A stretch of 35,694 nt of DNA from assembly GCF_000503055.1 (NCBI RefSeq), contig NZ_AYVY01000018.1, positions 33,066 to 68,759 on the forward strand, given 5' to 3'. A model generated the notes under the pieces. It did no database searches, had not been told where the DNA came from, and saw nothing but the letters and a program-made list of their open reading frames with translations. The DNA comes from Mesorhizobium sp. LSHC420B00. GTDB taxonomy: Bacteria > Pseudomonadota > Alphaproteobacteria > Rhizobiales > Rhizobiaceae. Each line of letters begins with the position of its first letter. Position 1 is the first letter of the stretch. Shown here in pieces: positions 26,543 to 35,337 of this stretch. The position numbers were made by a program, and so were the translations under genes.

Positions 26543-27721
26543 TCAATTCTTCACCACCAGCTTGCGCGGCACATTGGCCAGGCACGCGACCCCGGTTTCG
26601 GTAATCAGGATGGATTCGGTGATTTCCAAGCCCATCGTCTCCAGCCACAGGCCGGTCATGAAATGGAAGGTCATGCCGGGCTTGAGCTCGGTGCGGTCGC
26701 CTGGGCGCAGGCTCATCGTGCGTTCGCCCCAGTCCGGCGGATAGGAAAGCCCGATCGGATAGCCGGTGCGGTTGTCCTTAACGATGCCGTATTTCTTCAG
26801 AACCGCGAAGAAGGCGTTGGCGATGTCCTCGCAGGTGTTGCCGGGCTTGGCGGCGGCAAGCCCGGCCTCCATGCCTTCCAGCGTCGCCTTTTCGGCATCG
26901 AGGAATTCCTGCGTCGGTTTGCCGAGGAAAACGGTGCGCGACAGCGGACAATGGTAGCGGTTGTAGCAGCCGGCGATCTCGAAGAAAGTGCCCTCGCCCG
27001 ATTTCATCGGCCTGTCGTCCCAAGTTAGATGCGGTGCCGATGCGTCGGCGCCTGACGGCAGCAGCGGCACGATCGCCGGATAGTCGCCGCCAATGCCGTC
27101 GACGCCGCGCGTGCCGGCATCATAGATCTCGGCGACCAGGTCGCATTTGCGCATGCCGACTTCGATCTTGTCGACGATGCGCTGGTGCATCGCTTCGACG
27201 ATGCGGGCGGCTTTGCGCATGTAGTCGATTTCGGTCGGGCTCTTCACCGCGCGCTGCCAGTTGACCAGTGCCGTGGCATCGACGAAGCGGGCATTGGGCA
27301 AGTGCTTCTGCAGCGATGCGAAGGCAGCGGCAGAGAACCAGTAATTGTCCATCTCGACACCGATGCTGAGCTTGCCCCAGCCACGATCGGCGAGCACGCT
27401 GGACAGAAAATCCATCGGATGGCGCTCGGTCGACTGCACATAGTTGTCGGCATAGCCGACGATGTTGTCGTGCGCGAGATAGGCGGTGCGCTTGGCGCCG
27501 TTGGCGTCCTGGCCGCGCCCGTACCACACCGGCTCGCCCGACGGTGGCACGACGACCGCCTGGTGTACGTAGAACGACCAGCCGTCATAGCCGGTCAGCC
27601 AGGCCATGTTGGACGGATCGCTGACAACAAGCAGATCGACGCCCTTGGCCTCCATCGCCTTCCGCGTCTTGGCGAGGCGCTCCGCATATTCGCCGCGCGA
27701 GAATTTCAAATTAGGCTGCAT
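26543..27721 (-). CDS. doeA: Ectoine hydrolase
   Basis: 392-aa creatinase/M24-fold hydrolase (EutD in S. meliloti, DoeA in Halomonas), opening the ectoine ring to N-acetyl-diaminobutanoates. Recognised by MAWLTGYDGWSFYVHQAVVV, QDANGAKRTAYL, DGIGGDYPAIVPLLPSGADA and the C-terminal FHFMTGLWLETMGLEITES. The usual M24 metal ligands are replaced: where metallopeptidases have D.G..Y..Y..D.TR this has EIAGCYNRYHCPLSRT, consistent with a metal-free enzyme. ATG at 27721. Position between eutC and doeB matches other ehu/eut operons. Confidence 0.95.
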   Translation of the reverse strand: MQPNLKFSRGEYAERLAKTRKAMEAKGVDLLVVSDPSNMAWLTGYDGWSFYVHQAVVVPPSGEPVWYGRGQDANGAKRTAYLAHDNIVGYADNYVQSTERHPMDFLSSVLADRGWGKLSIGVEMDNYWFSAAAFASLQKHLPNARFVDATALVNWQRAVKSPTEIDYMRKAARIVEAMHQRIVDKIEVGMRKCDLVAEIYDAGTRGVDGIGGDYPAIVPLLPSGADASAPHLTWDDRPMKSGEGTFFEIAGCYNRYHCPLSRTVFLGKPTQEFLDAEKATLEGMEAGLAAAKPGNTCEDIANAFFAVLKKYGIVKDNRTGYPIGLSYPPDWGERTMSLRPGDRTELKPGMTFHFMTGLWLETMGLEITESILITETGVACLANVPRKLVVKN

Positions 27722-27759
27722 TGTTCTTGGTCCTCGTTTGTTGGGCCTTGCGGCCGGTA

Positions 27760-28752
27760 TCAGCTTTCGAAAATCGTACCGGTCTTGGCTGCACGCGCAC
27801 GGTCGCGGGCGAGCGTGGCGATCGCCGTGTCCTGCACGCCGGTGCCGGTCAGATCGGCAATGGTGATGTCGCTGTCCGAACGCCGGCCATGCCTTTCGCC
27901 GGCGATGATGTGGCCAAGCTCGGTGATCTCGGCATCGGCCGCCATCACGCCCGCCACGATGGCATGGTGCAGTTCGCCCAGGCGCCGCGTCTGTTTCGCA
28001 CTGTCGGCGATGTAGAGGTCGGCCATGCGCAGGATCGCCGGCGCGATCTCGTTCTTGTGCTCCGCGTCCGAGCCCATCGCGGTGATGTGCTGGCCGGCGG
28101 AGACGAAGCCGGCCTTGATCAGCGGCTCGGTCGACGGCGTCGTGGTGACGATGATGTCGGCATCGGCCGCAGCCTTTGCCGCGTCCGGCTCGGCGTGAAC
28201 GGCGATGCCCAGTCTTTCGGACAATGCGTCCGCCGCGGCTTCGGCCTTGGCGGCATCCCTTGCCCAGATCCGAGCCTCGGTGATCGACCGCACCAGCATC
28301 AGCGCCTCGAGCTGCAGTCCGGCCTGAACACCGGCGCCGAAGATTGCGGCAACGGAGGAGTCCGGACGCGACAGATGTTTGGCGGCGACCGCGCCGGCCG
28401 CCGCCGTGCGGATGTCGGTGAGATAGCCATTGTCGAGCAGCAGCGCCTCGACCAGCCCGGTCTTCGCCGACAGCAGCACCATCATGCCGTTGACGCTAGG
28501 CAGGCCGAGCTTCGGATTATCGAAAAAGCCGGGGCTGATCTTGATCGCAAAACCGTCGATGCCCGGCACATAGGCGGTCTTGACATCGACCTCGCCGCGA
28601 TGCTCGGGAATGTCGAGCCGCAGGATCGGCGGCATCGCCACCGGCAAGGTAGCGAGCGCGCGAAACGCGTTCTCGACACAGGCAACGGCATCGAGATCAA
28701 GCTTCACGATCTTGCGCAATTCAGCTTCGGTGAGGATCGTCATTCGGCTCAT
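27760..28752 (-). CDS. eutC: Ectoine utilization protein EutC
   Basis: 330-aa protein of the ornithine cyclodeaminase/mu-crystallin family, Rossmann-type NAD(P)-binding (SVAAIFGAGVQAGLQLEAL with GxGxQ) and DADIIVTTTPSTEPLI. Family motifs DNGYLTDIRTAAAGAVAAKH and SDAEHKNEI are present. With EutA and EutB it is assigned to the three-step conversion of hydroxyectoine to ectoine. ATG at 28752 overlaps the eutB stop as ATGA; an ATG three codons later is an alternative. Confidence 0.93.
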   Translation of the reverse strand: MSRMTILTEAELRKIVKLDLDAVACVENAFRALATLPVAMPPILRLDIPEHRGEVDVKTAYVPGIDGFAIKISPGFFDNPKLGLPSVNGMMVLLSAKTGLVEALLLDNGYLTDIRTAAAGAVAAKHLSRPDSSVAAIFGAGVQAGLQLEALMLVRSITEARIWARDAAKAEAAADALSERLGIAVHAEPDAAKAAADADIIVTTTPSTEPLIKAGFVSAGQHITAMGSDAEHKNEIAPAILRMADLYIADSAKQTRRLGELHHAIVAGVMAADAEITELGHIIAGERHGRRSDSDITIADLTGTGVQDTAIATLARDRARAAKTGTIFES

Positions 28753-29741
28753 GCTGCGCTCTCCGCAATTGCTTCGCCGCAAATGATCTTGCGGTGCAGT
28801 GTCATGTCGATGTTGCGGCCGGACAGCACGAGCACCGTCGGGCCGTTCGCCCCGACCTTGCCGGCAAGCACAGCCGCAATGCCGACCGCGCCGGCGCCTT
28901 CGACGATCTCGCGCTCCTGCTCATAAGCATGGCGGATGCCGGCGGCGATCTCGTCCTCGCTGAGCAGGATCACATCATCGAGCAGATCACGGCACATGGC
29001 GAAGGTCAGCCGGTTGTCGAGCCCAATGCCGCCGCCGAGCGAGTCGGCCAGCGTCGGCAGTTCCTCGACCGACACCGGATGCCCGGCGTCGAGGCTTGCC
29101 TTCATCGCCGCACCGCGCGCCATCGAAACGCCGATGACCCTCGTTGCCGGGCTGACGCCCTTGACGGCAGCGGCAACGCCAGCCGCCAGCCCACCGCCGG
29201 AAAGCGGCACCAACACCAGCGCGGCGTCCGCAACTTGTTCCATGATCTCCAGCCCAAGTGTTCCTTGCCCGGCAACGACCGCAGGATGATCGAAAGGCGG
29301 CAGCATGATCAGCCCCTCTTCCGCGACCAGCCGTTCGACCTCCCGCTGCGCATCGTCCTGGCTGTTGCCGACGATGCGGATCTCGGCGCCGAGCCGACGG
29401 ATTTCCTCGAGCTTGTTCTCAGGCACCAGCCGCGACATGCAGATCGTCGCGTGGATGCCTTGCAGTCGAGCGGCATAGGCAAGCGCCCGGCCATGGTTGC
29501 CGGTCGAGGCCGCGACGACGCCGCGCGCGCTCTCCTCTTCTGTCAACGAGGCGATAGCGTTTGAGGCACCGCGCAACTTGAAGGCGCCGGTGGTCTGCCG
29601 ATGTTCGAGCTTGAGATAAACAGGAGCGTCCAAGTGTTGGGAAAGACTCGGGGAAGTGACGGTCGGCGTGCGCTCGACCTTGCCTGCGATGCGCTCGCGT
29701 GCGGCGCGGATATCGGAGAGGCTCACCTTGGAAGCGGTCAT
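28749..29741 (-). CDS. eutB: Hydroxyectoine dehydratase EutB
   Basis: 330-aa PLP enzyme of the threonine dehydratase/serine racemase type. The PLP lysine lies in TTGAFKLRGASNA, the phosphate loop in VPLSGGGLAAGVAAA and the substrate loop in ASTGNHGRAL. Assigned role in ehu/eut operons: dehydration of hydroxyectoine. It starts with ATG at 29741, 10 bp after the eutA stop. Confidence 0.94.
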   Translation of the reverse strand: MTASKVSLSDIRAARERIAGKVERTPTVTSPSLSQHLDAPVYLKLEHRQTTGAFKLRGASNAIASLTEEESARGVVAASTGNHGRALAYAARLQGIHATICMSRLVPENKLEEIRRLGAEIRIVGNSQDDAQREVERLVAEEGLIMLPPFDHPAVVAGQGTLGLEIMEQVADAALVLVPLSGGGLAAGVAAAVKGVSPATRVIGVSMARGAAMKASLDAGHPVSVEELPTLADSLGGGIGLDNRLTFAMCRDLLDDVILLSEDEIAAGIRHAYEQEREIVEGAGAVGIAAVLAGKVGANGPTVLVLSGRNIDMTLHRKIICGEAIAESAA

Positions 29742-29751
29742 GGCTCTGCAA

Positions 29752-30525
29752 TCAGTTCAGCGGCAGCGTCATCAGACGGCCGAATTCAGGGCGCGACATC
29801 TCATCTCCGCAGAGCCGCAGGCAATTCCAGGCTGTCGCCTGGTTGCTGGTGACGACGGGACGGCCGATGGCTTCTTCCATACCGACAACTGCCAGCGCCG
29901 ACCGCAGCGCCGTGCAGGAGACGAACAGCGCGTCCGAGTGTTCGGCCGTCGCCTCGCGAGCCAGATCGACCAAGGATTTCGGCACAATGCGCGCCATCTC
30001 GCGATCATCCTCGAAGCCGAGACAAGTGAAGCTGGCGATCTCGAAACCGTGCGCCGCGAAATAGGCCGCCATCGGCCGGCTGGTCTCCACCGTATAGGGA
30101 GTGAGAATGCTGATTGTCCTGGCGCCCAGCGCCTTCAGGCCGCGCACCGCCGCCATCGGCGGCGTCACCACCGGCGCGCCGGGTTTCGCGGCCTTCACCG
30201 CCGCCTCGATTTCGGCATCGCCGATCACGACGGAGGCCGAGGTGCAGGAATAGCAGATCGCGTCGAGCGGCTCGTCAGGAAGGATCAGGGCCGCGCCCGC
30301 CGTCAGTGACGGCTGCATCTTGCGCAAATTCTCCGGCGTCGTCGGGTTGGCGTAGGGAATACGCGCGACATAGACGCCGATACGATCGCTTGCCACCATG
30401 CGGTGAAAATCCGGTTCGCTCGTATGGTCGGTGGCAAGGATAATCAGGCCGACCCGCTTTTCCAGCGGACGTGCATCGAGCGCTGGACGGGCCGAGCGCA
30501 GGCGGATATCGGGTGCAGCGCTCAT
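29752..30525 (-). CDS. eutA: Ectoine utilization protein EutA (Asp/Glu racemase family)
   Basis: 257-aa protein of the aspartate/glutamate racemase and maleate isomerase superfamily. Two catalytic cysteines lie in ICYSCTSASVVIGDAE and FVSCTALRSALAV. RVGLIILATDHTSEPDF marks the EutA subgroup. Thought to act with EutB and EutC on hydroxyectoine. ATG at 30525 overlaps the ehuD stop as ATGA; the long upstream extension of the frame is rejected. Confidence 0.93.
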   Translation of the reverse strand: MSAAPDIRLRSARPALDARPLEKRVGLIILATDHTSEPDFHRMVASDRIGVYVARIPYANPTTPENLRKMQPSLTAGAALILPDEPLDAICYSCTSASVVIGDAEIEAAVKAAKPGAPVVTPPMAAVRGLKALGARTISILTPYTVETSRPMAAYFAAHGFEIASFTCLGFEDDREMARIVPKSLVDLAREATAEHSDALFVSCTALRSALAVVGMEEAIGRPVVTSNQATAWNCLRLCGDEMSRPEFGRLMTLPLN

Positions 30526-31181
30526 CGTTCGATCCGCCCATAACGGTGTTCCAGCCAGCGCAGCAGCACCACCGAGAACAGGCTGATGGCGAGGAAGAAG
30601 GCGCCGACCAAGGTGATCGGTTCGATATACCGATAATAGGTATTGGCGACGCTCTTGGCCTGGTTCATCAGTTCCAGCACGGTGATCGCCGACAGCAGCG
30701 GCGTCTCTTTGAACATGGCGATGAAATAATTGGCAAGCGCCGGGATCATCGGCGGGATCGCCTGCGGCATGATGATGTGCGTCCAGGTCTGCGTGGCGTT
30801 CAGATTGCAGGCCTTGGCCGCTTCCCATTGGCCGCGCGGCACATTATCGATGCCGGCGCGGTAGACCTCGGCTGTGTAGGTGCCGTAATGCAGCCCGAGA
30901 CCGATGACGCCCGCCACCAGCGGCGGCAACAGGACGCCGAAATCCGGCAGCACGTAGAAGATGAAATAGAGCTGCACCAATAGCGGCGTGCCGCGGATGA
31001 ACTCGGCAAGGAAGCCGATCGTGCGCGACAGAGCCCTGTTCGGCGAACGGCGCGCCAACGCGATGCCCAGCCCAACGATGGCCGCCAGCACCGAGCCGAG
31101 CAGCGTCGCCAGGATGGTGATCTTCACCCCCTGGATCAGCGTCGGCAGGATCTGCCGGACAAAATCCCAATCCCATTCCAT
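30522..31181 (-). CDS. ehuD: Ectoine/hydroxyectoine ABC permease EhuD
   Basis: 219-aa polar-amino-acid-type permease (HisM family), five helices. GFLAEFIRGTPLLVQLYFIF is the conserved N-terminal region and GQWEAAKACNLNATQTWTHI with IIMPQAIPPMIPAL is the EAA loop that contacts the ATPase. ATG at 31181, 16 bp after the ehuC stop. Forms the transmembrane pore with EhuC. Confidence 0.94.
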   Translation of the reverse strand: MEWDWDFVRQILPTLIQGVKITILATLLGSVLAAIVGLGIALARRSPNRALSRTIGFLAEFIRGTPLLVQLYFIFYVLPDFGVLLPPLVAGVIGLGLHYGTYTAEVYRAGIDNVPRGQWEAAKACNLNATQTWTHIIMPQAIPPMIPALANYFIAMFKETPLLSAITVLELMNQAKSVANTYYRYIEPITLVGAFFLAISLFSVVLLRWLEHRYGRIER

Positions 31182-31197
31182 TACAGAGCCCGATCCA

Positions 31198-31857
31198 TCA
31201 GACGCGCACCCCGTCGAGGCCGCGCGCCATGCGGCGTTCCAGCGACCGCACGCCCCATGAGATGAGTAGCGCCAGCACGAAATAGATGACGAGAATGGTG
31301 CTGAACGGCACCAGCGTGTTGCCGGTCTGCGAGCGCACCACCTGCGCCTGGAAGGTCAGGTCGGCAAGCGAGATCAGCGAGACGACGGCGGTGGCCTTGA
31401 GCAATTCAATGGCGTTGTTGCCGAAGGTCGGCAGCATCACCAGCAGTGCCTGTGGCAGGATGATATGGCGCATGGCTTGCCAGCGGCCGAGATTGAGCGC
31501 GGTGCAGGCCTCGTATTGTTCGCGGCCGATCGACTTGATGGCGCCGCGCACCACTTCCGCCGCATAGGCCCCGACATTCAGGCCCAGCGCCAGCACGCCG
31601 GCCTGCAGCGGCGTCAGCGAGATGCCGGCGAAAGGCAGCACGAAATAGGCCCAGAACAGCTGCACGAAGATCGAGGTGCCGCGGAAGAACTCGATATAGG
31701 CGGTGGCCAGCGCGCGTAGCACAAAAAACCGCGACAGCCGCCCCAGCCCGGCAAGAAAGGCCATGATCAAGGCCAGCACCGACCCCATCAGCGTCAGCTC
31801 GATGGTGACAAGCGCTCCTTGCAAAATCAGGCCGAAATAGCCGGACCATTGGGTCAT
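31198..31857 (-). CDS. ehuC: Ectoine/hydroxyectoine ABC permease EhuC
   Basis: 219-aa polar-amino-acid-type permease, partner of EhuD. YIEFFRGTSIFVQLFWAYFV and the EAA loop REQYEACTALNLGRWQAM followed by RHIILPQALLVM are diagnostic. ATG at 31857; the gap to ehuB contains a RIME-like repeat, so the ribosome-binding site lies just 3' of that element on the coding strand. Confidence 0.94.
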   Translation of the reverse strand: MTQWSGYFGLILQGALVTIELTLMGSVLALIMAFLAGLGRLSRFFVLRALATAYIEFFRGTSIFVQLFWAYFVLPFAGISLTPLQAGVLALGLNVGAYAAEVVRGAIKSIGREQYEACTALNLGRWQAMRHIILPQALLVMLPTFGNNAIELLKATAVVSLISLADLTFQAQVVRSQTGNTLVPFSTILVIYFVLALLISWGVRSLERRMARGLDGVRV

Positions 31858-31908
31858 TGGTCGAAAGGGCTCCGCATTGAATATTTGGCGAGGCGATCAC
31901 TTCAGCGT

Positions 31909-32037
31909 CCTTCTCCCCGTTCACGGGGAGAAGATGCCGGCAGGCAGATGAGGGGCAGAGCCCAATCTGTCAAAAGCTGGCGTCGCCCCTCATCCGGCCC
32001 TTCGGGCCACCTTCTTCCCGTGAACTGGGAGAAGGAA
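31909..32037. repeat. RIME-like palindromic mosaic element
   Basis: About 130 bp between ehuB and ehuC with three nested palindromes. CTTCTCCCCG/CGGGGAGAAG (31910-31933) forms a 10-bp stem with loop TTCA. GATGAGGGGC (31947-31956) pairs with GCCCCTCATC (31985-31994). GGCCC-TTC-GGGCC (31996-32008) and CCTTCTTCCC...GGGAGAAGG (32010-32034) follow. This is the style of Rhizobium-specific intergenic mosaic elements (RIME). In the ehuB transcript it could stabilise the upstream binding-protein mRNA or attenuate the permease genes. Confidence 0.75.
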
Positions 32038-32044
32038 AACGCGC

Positions 32045-32896
32045 CTACTTCGCCGAGCAGAGCTTGTCGCGCGTCGTCGACATCGCCGCCGCCGCCGAGA
32101 AGCCGTAGGGTTCGATGATCTTGGCGAACTCGCCGGACTTCTTCAGCTTCGCCAGCTCGACATCATAAGCATCACGTAAAGCTTCGTCGCCCTTCTTGAA
32201 GGCCGCGCCATCGCAATAGACCGGCGCACCGACCACCGGCGCGATGACTTCGAGGTTCGGATCATTGGCTTTCTTGACCAGGTCGTTGATTGACAGCACG
32301 GGCAGCGAATAGGCATCGATGCGGCCGTCCTGCAGCATCTTCACGCCGCTCTGGCCGTCCGGCACGACAATGACGCGCTCGCGCGGCACACCTGCGGTGA
32401 GCGCCAGCTTTTCCTCAGTGCCGCCACCCGGCGCGCCGATCGTCGCGCTCGTGTCCTTGGCGACATCCTCGTAGCTCTTGAAGCCCTTCGGATTGCCCTT
32501 CTTCACCAGCATCGCCTCGGCGTCGCACAGCACCGGCTCCGAATACACGACCGCAGCACAACGTTCCGGCTTCATGAACAGGCCGGCGGTGACGACGTCG
32601 AAACGGCCGGCCTGCAGGCCAGGGATCATGGCGCCATATTCCGAGATCGAGGCGACGATATCGTTGACGCCAAGGCGTTTGAAGATTTCCCGGGCAACGT
32701 CAGGCGCCGCACCCGAAACCTTGCCGTCGGCAGCGACCGCCGTATAGGGCGGCTCGTTGGCGATGGCGACGCGGGCAAAGCCTTGCGCCTTGAGCTCTTC
32801 GAGCTTGCTGTCATCGGCCGAGCCGGCCGTCGAGGCGGCCAGCACCGCCGTCAGCGCAATACCGGCGACGCCGGCCAAAATGGCAAATTTCTTCAT
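32045..32896 (-). CDS. ehuB: Ectoine/hydroxyectoine-binding protein EhuB
   Basis: 283-aa periplasmic solute-binding protein. Sec signal (KKFAILAGVAGIALTAVLAA). If the Glu in ANEPPYTAV is numbered 21 as in the S. meliloti EhuB structure, the other ligand positions fall exactly: Tyr24 (Phe24 in S. meliloti), Tyr60 in ISEYGAM, Phe80 and Arg85 in GLFMKPER. This supports ectoine binding through the aromatic box. ATG at 32896 has AAGGAG upstream; longer starts are rejected. Lies 65 bp after ehuA. Confidence 0.95.
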   Translation of the reverse strand: MKKFAILAGVAGIALTAVLAASTAGSADDSKLEELKAQGFARVAIANEPPYTAVAADGKVSGAAPDVAREIFKRLGVNDIVASISEYGAMIPGLQAGRFDVVTAGLFMKPERCAAVVYSEPVLCDAEAMLVKKGNPKGFKSYEDVAKDTSATIGAPGGGTEEKLALTAGVPRERVIVVPDGQSGVKMLQDGRIDAYSLPVLSINDLVKKANDPNLEVIAPVVGAPVYCDGAAFKKGDEALRDAYDVELAKLKKSGEFAKIIEPYGFSAAAAMSTTRDKLCSAK

Positions 32897-32961
32897 TGTT
32901 CCCAACTCCTTGTTTGTCTGTCTTCTTGGCTTGCTTGAGGCGACGCCGCCTCGCATGGCAG

Positions 32962-33747
32962 TCAGACCCGATGTCCGGCCGCAATGATCTTCTTCAGGAA
33001 ACCTTGCGTGCGCTCCTGTTTGGGATGGCGGAAAATCTCGTCGGGCTTGCCTTCCTCGACTATTCTGCCGCGATCGAAGAACAGCACCCGGTCGGCGAAG
33101 TCATGGGCGAAACCCATCTCGTGGGTGACCAGCAGCATGGTCATATCGGTCTCGGCGGCGAGCTTGCGCATGACGTTGAGCACCTCGTCGACGAGTTCCG
33201 GGTCGAGCGCCGAGGTGACCTCGTCGAACAGCATGATCTTCGGCGACAGCGCCAGCGCCCGGGCAATCGCGACGCGCTGCTTCTGGCCGCCGGAAAGCTG
33301 CGCCGGCATCGCTTTGGCCTTGTCGACCATGCCGACCATGTCGAGCAGCTCCATCGCCCGCTTTTCGGCGGCGGCCCGCGGCATGGCTTTGGTCAGCATC
33401 GGTGCCAGCGTCACATTGTCGATGACGCATTTGTGCGGAAACAGATTGAACAGTTGGAAGACCATGCCGATCTTCTGGCGCATCTTTGCCAAATGCCGTT
33501 CATCCGCCGTCAGCAGCCGGCCGTTGCGCTCCATATGGTACAACTGCTCGCCGTCGACCTGGATGTGGCCGCTGTCAATGCGCTCGAGCGTCATCAGGAT
33601 GCGCAGGATCGTCGTCTTGCCCGAACCCGACGGGCCGATCAGCGCCAGCTTCTCGCCGGGCATGACTTGCATCGAGAGGCCATCCAGCACCTTGAAGGTG
33701 CCGAAGCTTTTCGAAATGCCGTCGATCTTGATGATGGGCGCCGACAA
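32962..33747 (-). CDS. ehuA: Ectoine/hydroxyectoine ABC ATPase EhuA
   Basis: 261-aa ATPase of the polar-amino-acid importer family. Walker [17 protein letters not shown] (about 36-51), Q-loop [11 protein letters not shown], signature [16 protein letters not shown], Walker [16 protein letters not shown] and switch His in [14 protein letters not shown]. The start appears to be TTG at 33747 (codes [10 protein letters not shown]), with GGGA upstream and no ATG nearby, so initiation is weak. First gene of the ehu-eut operon, 122 bp downstream of enuR in the same direction. Confidence 0.93.
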   Translation of the reverse strand: MSAPIIKIDGISKSFGTFKVLDGLSMQVMPGEKLALIGPSGSGKTTILRILMTLERIDSGHIQVDGEQLYHMERNGRLLTADERHLAKMRQKIGMVFQLFNLFPHKCVIDNVTLAPMLTKAMPRAAAEKRAMELLDMVGMVDKAKAMPAQLSGGQKQRVAIARALALSPKIMLFDEVTSALDPELVDEVLNVMRKLAAETDMTMLLVTHEMGFAHDFADRVLFFDRGRIVEEGKPDEIFRHPKQERTQGFLKKIIAAGHRV

Positions 33748-33800
33748 TGAATTTCCCGTGCTGGAGAAGCTGTGCCTTTAACGATGCGGATCGCGGCAAA

Positions 33801-33833
33801 TCATGTCAATCAAGAAAATAATATCATGACAAT
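33801..33833 (-). promoter_or_regulatory. Candidate EnuR operator pair upstream of ehuA
   Basis: On the coding (minus) strand ATTGTCATGA (33833-33824) and ATTGACATGA (33810-33801) are direct repeats 23 bp apart, in an AT-rich stretch 54-86 bp before the ehuA start. TCATGAC also occurs at the enuR start. EnuR binding is inferred from position and repeat spacing. Confidence 0.5.
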
Positions 33834-33869
33834 ATTTCGGACTCCGCACAATTCCCCGCCAATTGTTGC

Positions 33870-35255
33870 CTAGATCGCAAGCAGGAGATGCTCGGGATCG
33901 CCGAGCAGAAGCTTGGTGACAACGCCGAGACCGGCACGCAGTTCCCCCTCCGTGGTCGAGCCCAGCGAAATCCGCACGGCTGGATGCCAAGGCATCTGCG
34001 AAATGCGAAACGACGTGCCGGGCGCGATCGCCACGCCCTGCAGGCGGGCCTGGGAAACAAAGCCTTCCTCGCCGCGATCATCGGGCAGTTGCAGCCAGAC
34101 ATGCAGCCCGTCGCGATGAGCCCGATAGTCCACTCCGGCGAGCGCCTCGGCGGCGATGTCCAGACGCCGCCGCAAAGCCATCCGCTGCCATCGAACGAGT
34201 TCCATCGCGGTGCCGTCGGTCACCCATTTGGTGGCGATCTCGGCCACCAGCGGCGTCGCCATCCAGTTCGAGACGAGGTGGCGGTTGGCAACCGCGGCGA
34301 CATAACGATCGGGTGCCGCGAGATAGCCGATGCGCAGGCCCGGCACCACGATCTTGGTGAAGGAGGTGACGTAGAGCGTGCGCTCGGGTGCAAACGCCGC
34401 GACCGGCGGCGGCCGGTCCTCGACCAGCGGGCCGAGGACGTCGTTTTCGATAATGGCGATGTCATGCCTGCGCGCAACGGCGGCAATCTGTTCGCGCCGG
34501 GCGGCGTCCATCAGCGTCGCCGTAGGGTTGATCACCGAGGGCTGCACGAACACCGCGCGGATGTCCGACAGCCGGCAGGCCTCGTCCAGCGCTTCCGGGA
34601 TCAGCCCATTGTCGTCGATCGGCAAACCCTCGAGGTTGAAACCGAGATAACGCGCCAGCGGGATCAGTGTGTGATGGCCGATCGCCTCGGTGGCGACGGT
34701 CGAACCGGGCGGCGCCACGCTCATCAGCGCCACTGTCATCCCTGCGGTGGCGCCGTTGGTCAGGCTGATGTTCTGCGGCGACGCGTCGAGGCCGCAGAAG
34801 CGTAGCCACTCGACACCCACCGCGCGGTGGCGCGGGAACACCATGTTCGGCCTGAACGACAGCGCCGAGCTCGACGGCAGGTTTTCGGCGAGCCAGCCCA
34901 GCGCCTGCTTCAGCCGCTCCAGATGCATCGGTTCGCAGACCGGCTTCAGGATAGAGAGGTCGATGACCTCACCCAGCCGCTCCGGCAAATAGGGCGGCTC
35001 CGGCTCGCGGCGCTGCGTCTGCACGAAGCTGCCGCGGCCGACCTCGCCGGACACCAGCCCGCGGCGGATCAGTTCCTCATAGGCGCGGCTGACCGTCTGC
35101 ACGGAAAGTTTGAGATCGTCGGCCAGCTGCCGGTGTGTCGGCAACCGAGCGCCATTGGCCAGGCGCCCGTCATGGATGGCCCGCGCGAACTGGTCGGCGA
35201 GCGATTGGTAGGCCGGCCGCCGGATAAGAGCGGGATCTGGACGCCAAAATGTCAT
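33870..35255 (-). CDS. enuR: MocR/GntR-type ectoine regulator EnuR
   Basis: 461-aa MocR regulator: N-terminal winged helix (RRPAYQSLADQFARAIHDG, SVQTVSRAYEELIRRGLVSG) fused to an aminotransferase fold. The PLP lysine is Lys301 in YVTSFTKIVVPGLRIG, matching the reported EnuR lysine near 302 in Ruegeria. EnuR represses ectoine catabolism and is relieved by N-alpha-acetyl-diaminobutanoate bound to PLP. The ATG at 35255 lies in the palindrome GTCATGAC, so translation start and a possible operator overlap. Divergent from the AsnC-type gene and in the same direction as ehuABCD. Confidence 0.94.
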   Translation of the reverse strand: MTFWRPDPALIRRPAYQSLADQFARAIHDGRLANGARLPTHRQLADDLKLSVQTVSRAYEELIRRGLVSGEVGRGSFVQTQRREPEPPYLPERLGEVIDLSILKPVCEPMHLERLKQALGWLAENLPSSSALSFRPNMVFPRHRAVGVEWLRFCGLDASPQNISLTNGATAGMTVALMSVAPPGSTVATEAIGHHTLIPLARYLGFNLEGLPIDDNGLIPEALDEACRLSDIRAVFVQPSVINPTATLMDAARREQIAAVARRHDIAIIENDVLGPLVEDRPPPVAAFAPERTLYVTSFTKIVVPGLRIGYLAAPDRYVAAVANRHLVSNWMATPLVAEIATKWVTDGTAMELVRWQRMALRRRLDIAAEALAGVDYRAHRDGLHVWLQLPDDRGEEGFVSQARLQGVAIAPGTSFRISQMPWHPAVRISLGSTTEGELRAGLGVVTKLLLGDPEHLLLAI

Positions 35256-35258
35256 GAC
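35251..35258. promoter_or_regulatory. Palindrome GTCATGAC at the enuR start
   Basis: Perfect 8-bp palindrome that contains the enuR ATG. It shares TCATGAC with the repeats upstream of ehuA, so it could be an autoregulatory EnuR site. Short and tentative. Confidence 0.3.
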
Positions 35259-35337
35259 TTATTAGAGATCGAAATCAGTGCAATTGACAATCGAAATAAT
35301 GCGCCGTCATGGTGTCCGGCACTGGAAGTGGACGATC

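Noticed and set aside
25536..30525. Ethanolamine utilisation because of the name eut
   Set aside because: The enzyme families (M24-fold hydrolase, aspartoacylase-like deacetylase, cyclodeaminase, PLP dehydratase, Asp/Glu racemase) and the EhuABCD transporter are those of ectoine use; no ethanolamine ammonia-lyase or shell proteins are present.
31909..32037. CRISPR array or tRNA-like structure
   Set aside because: The palindromes are nested and not regularly spaced, with no spacers and no tRNA arms; a RIME-type mosaic element explains them.
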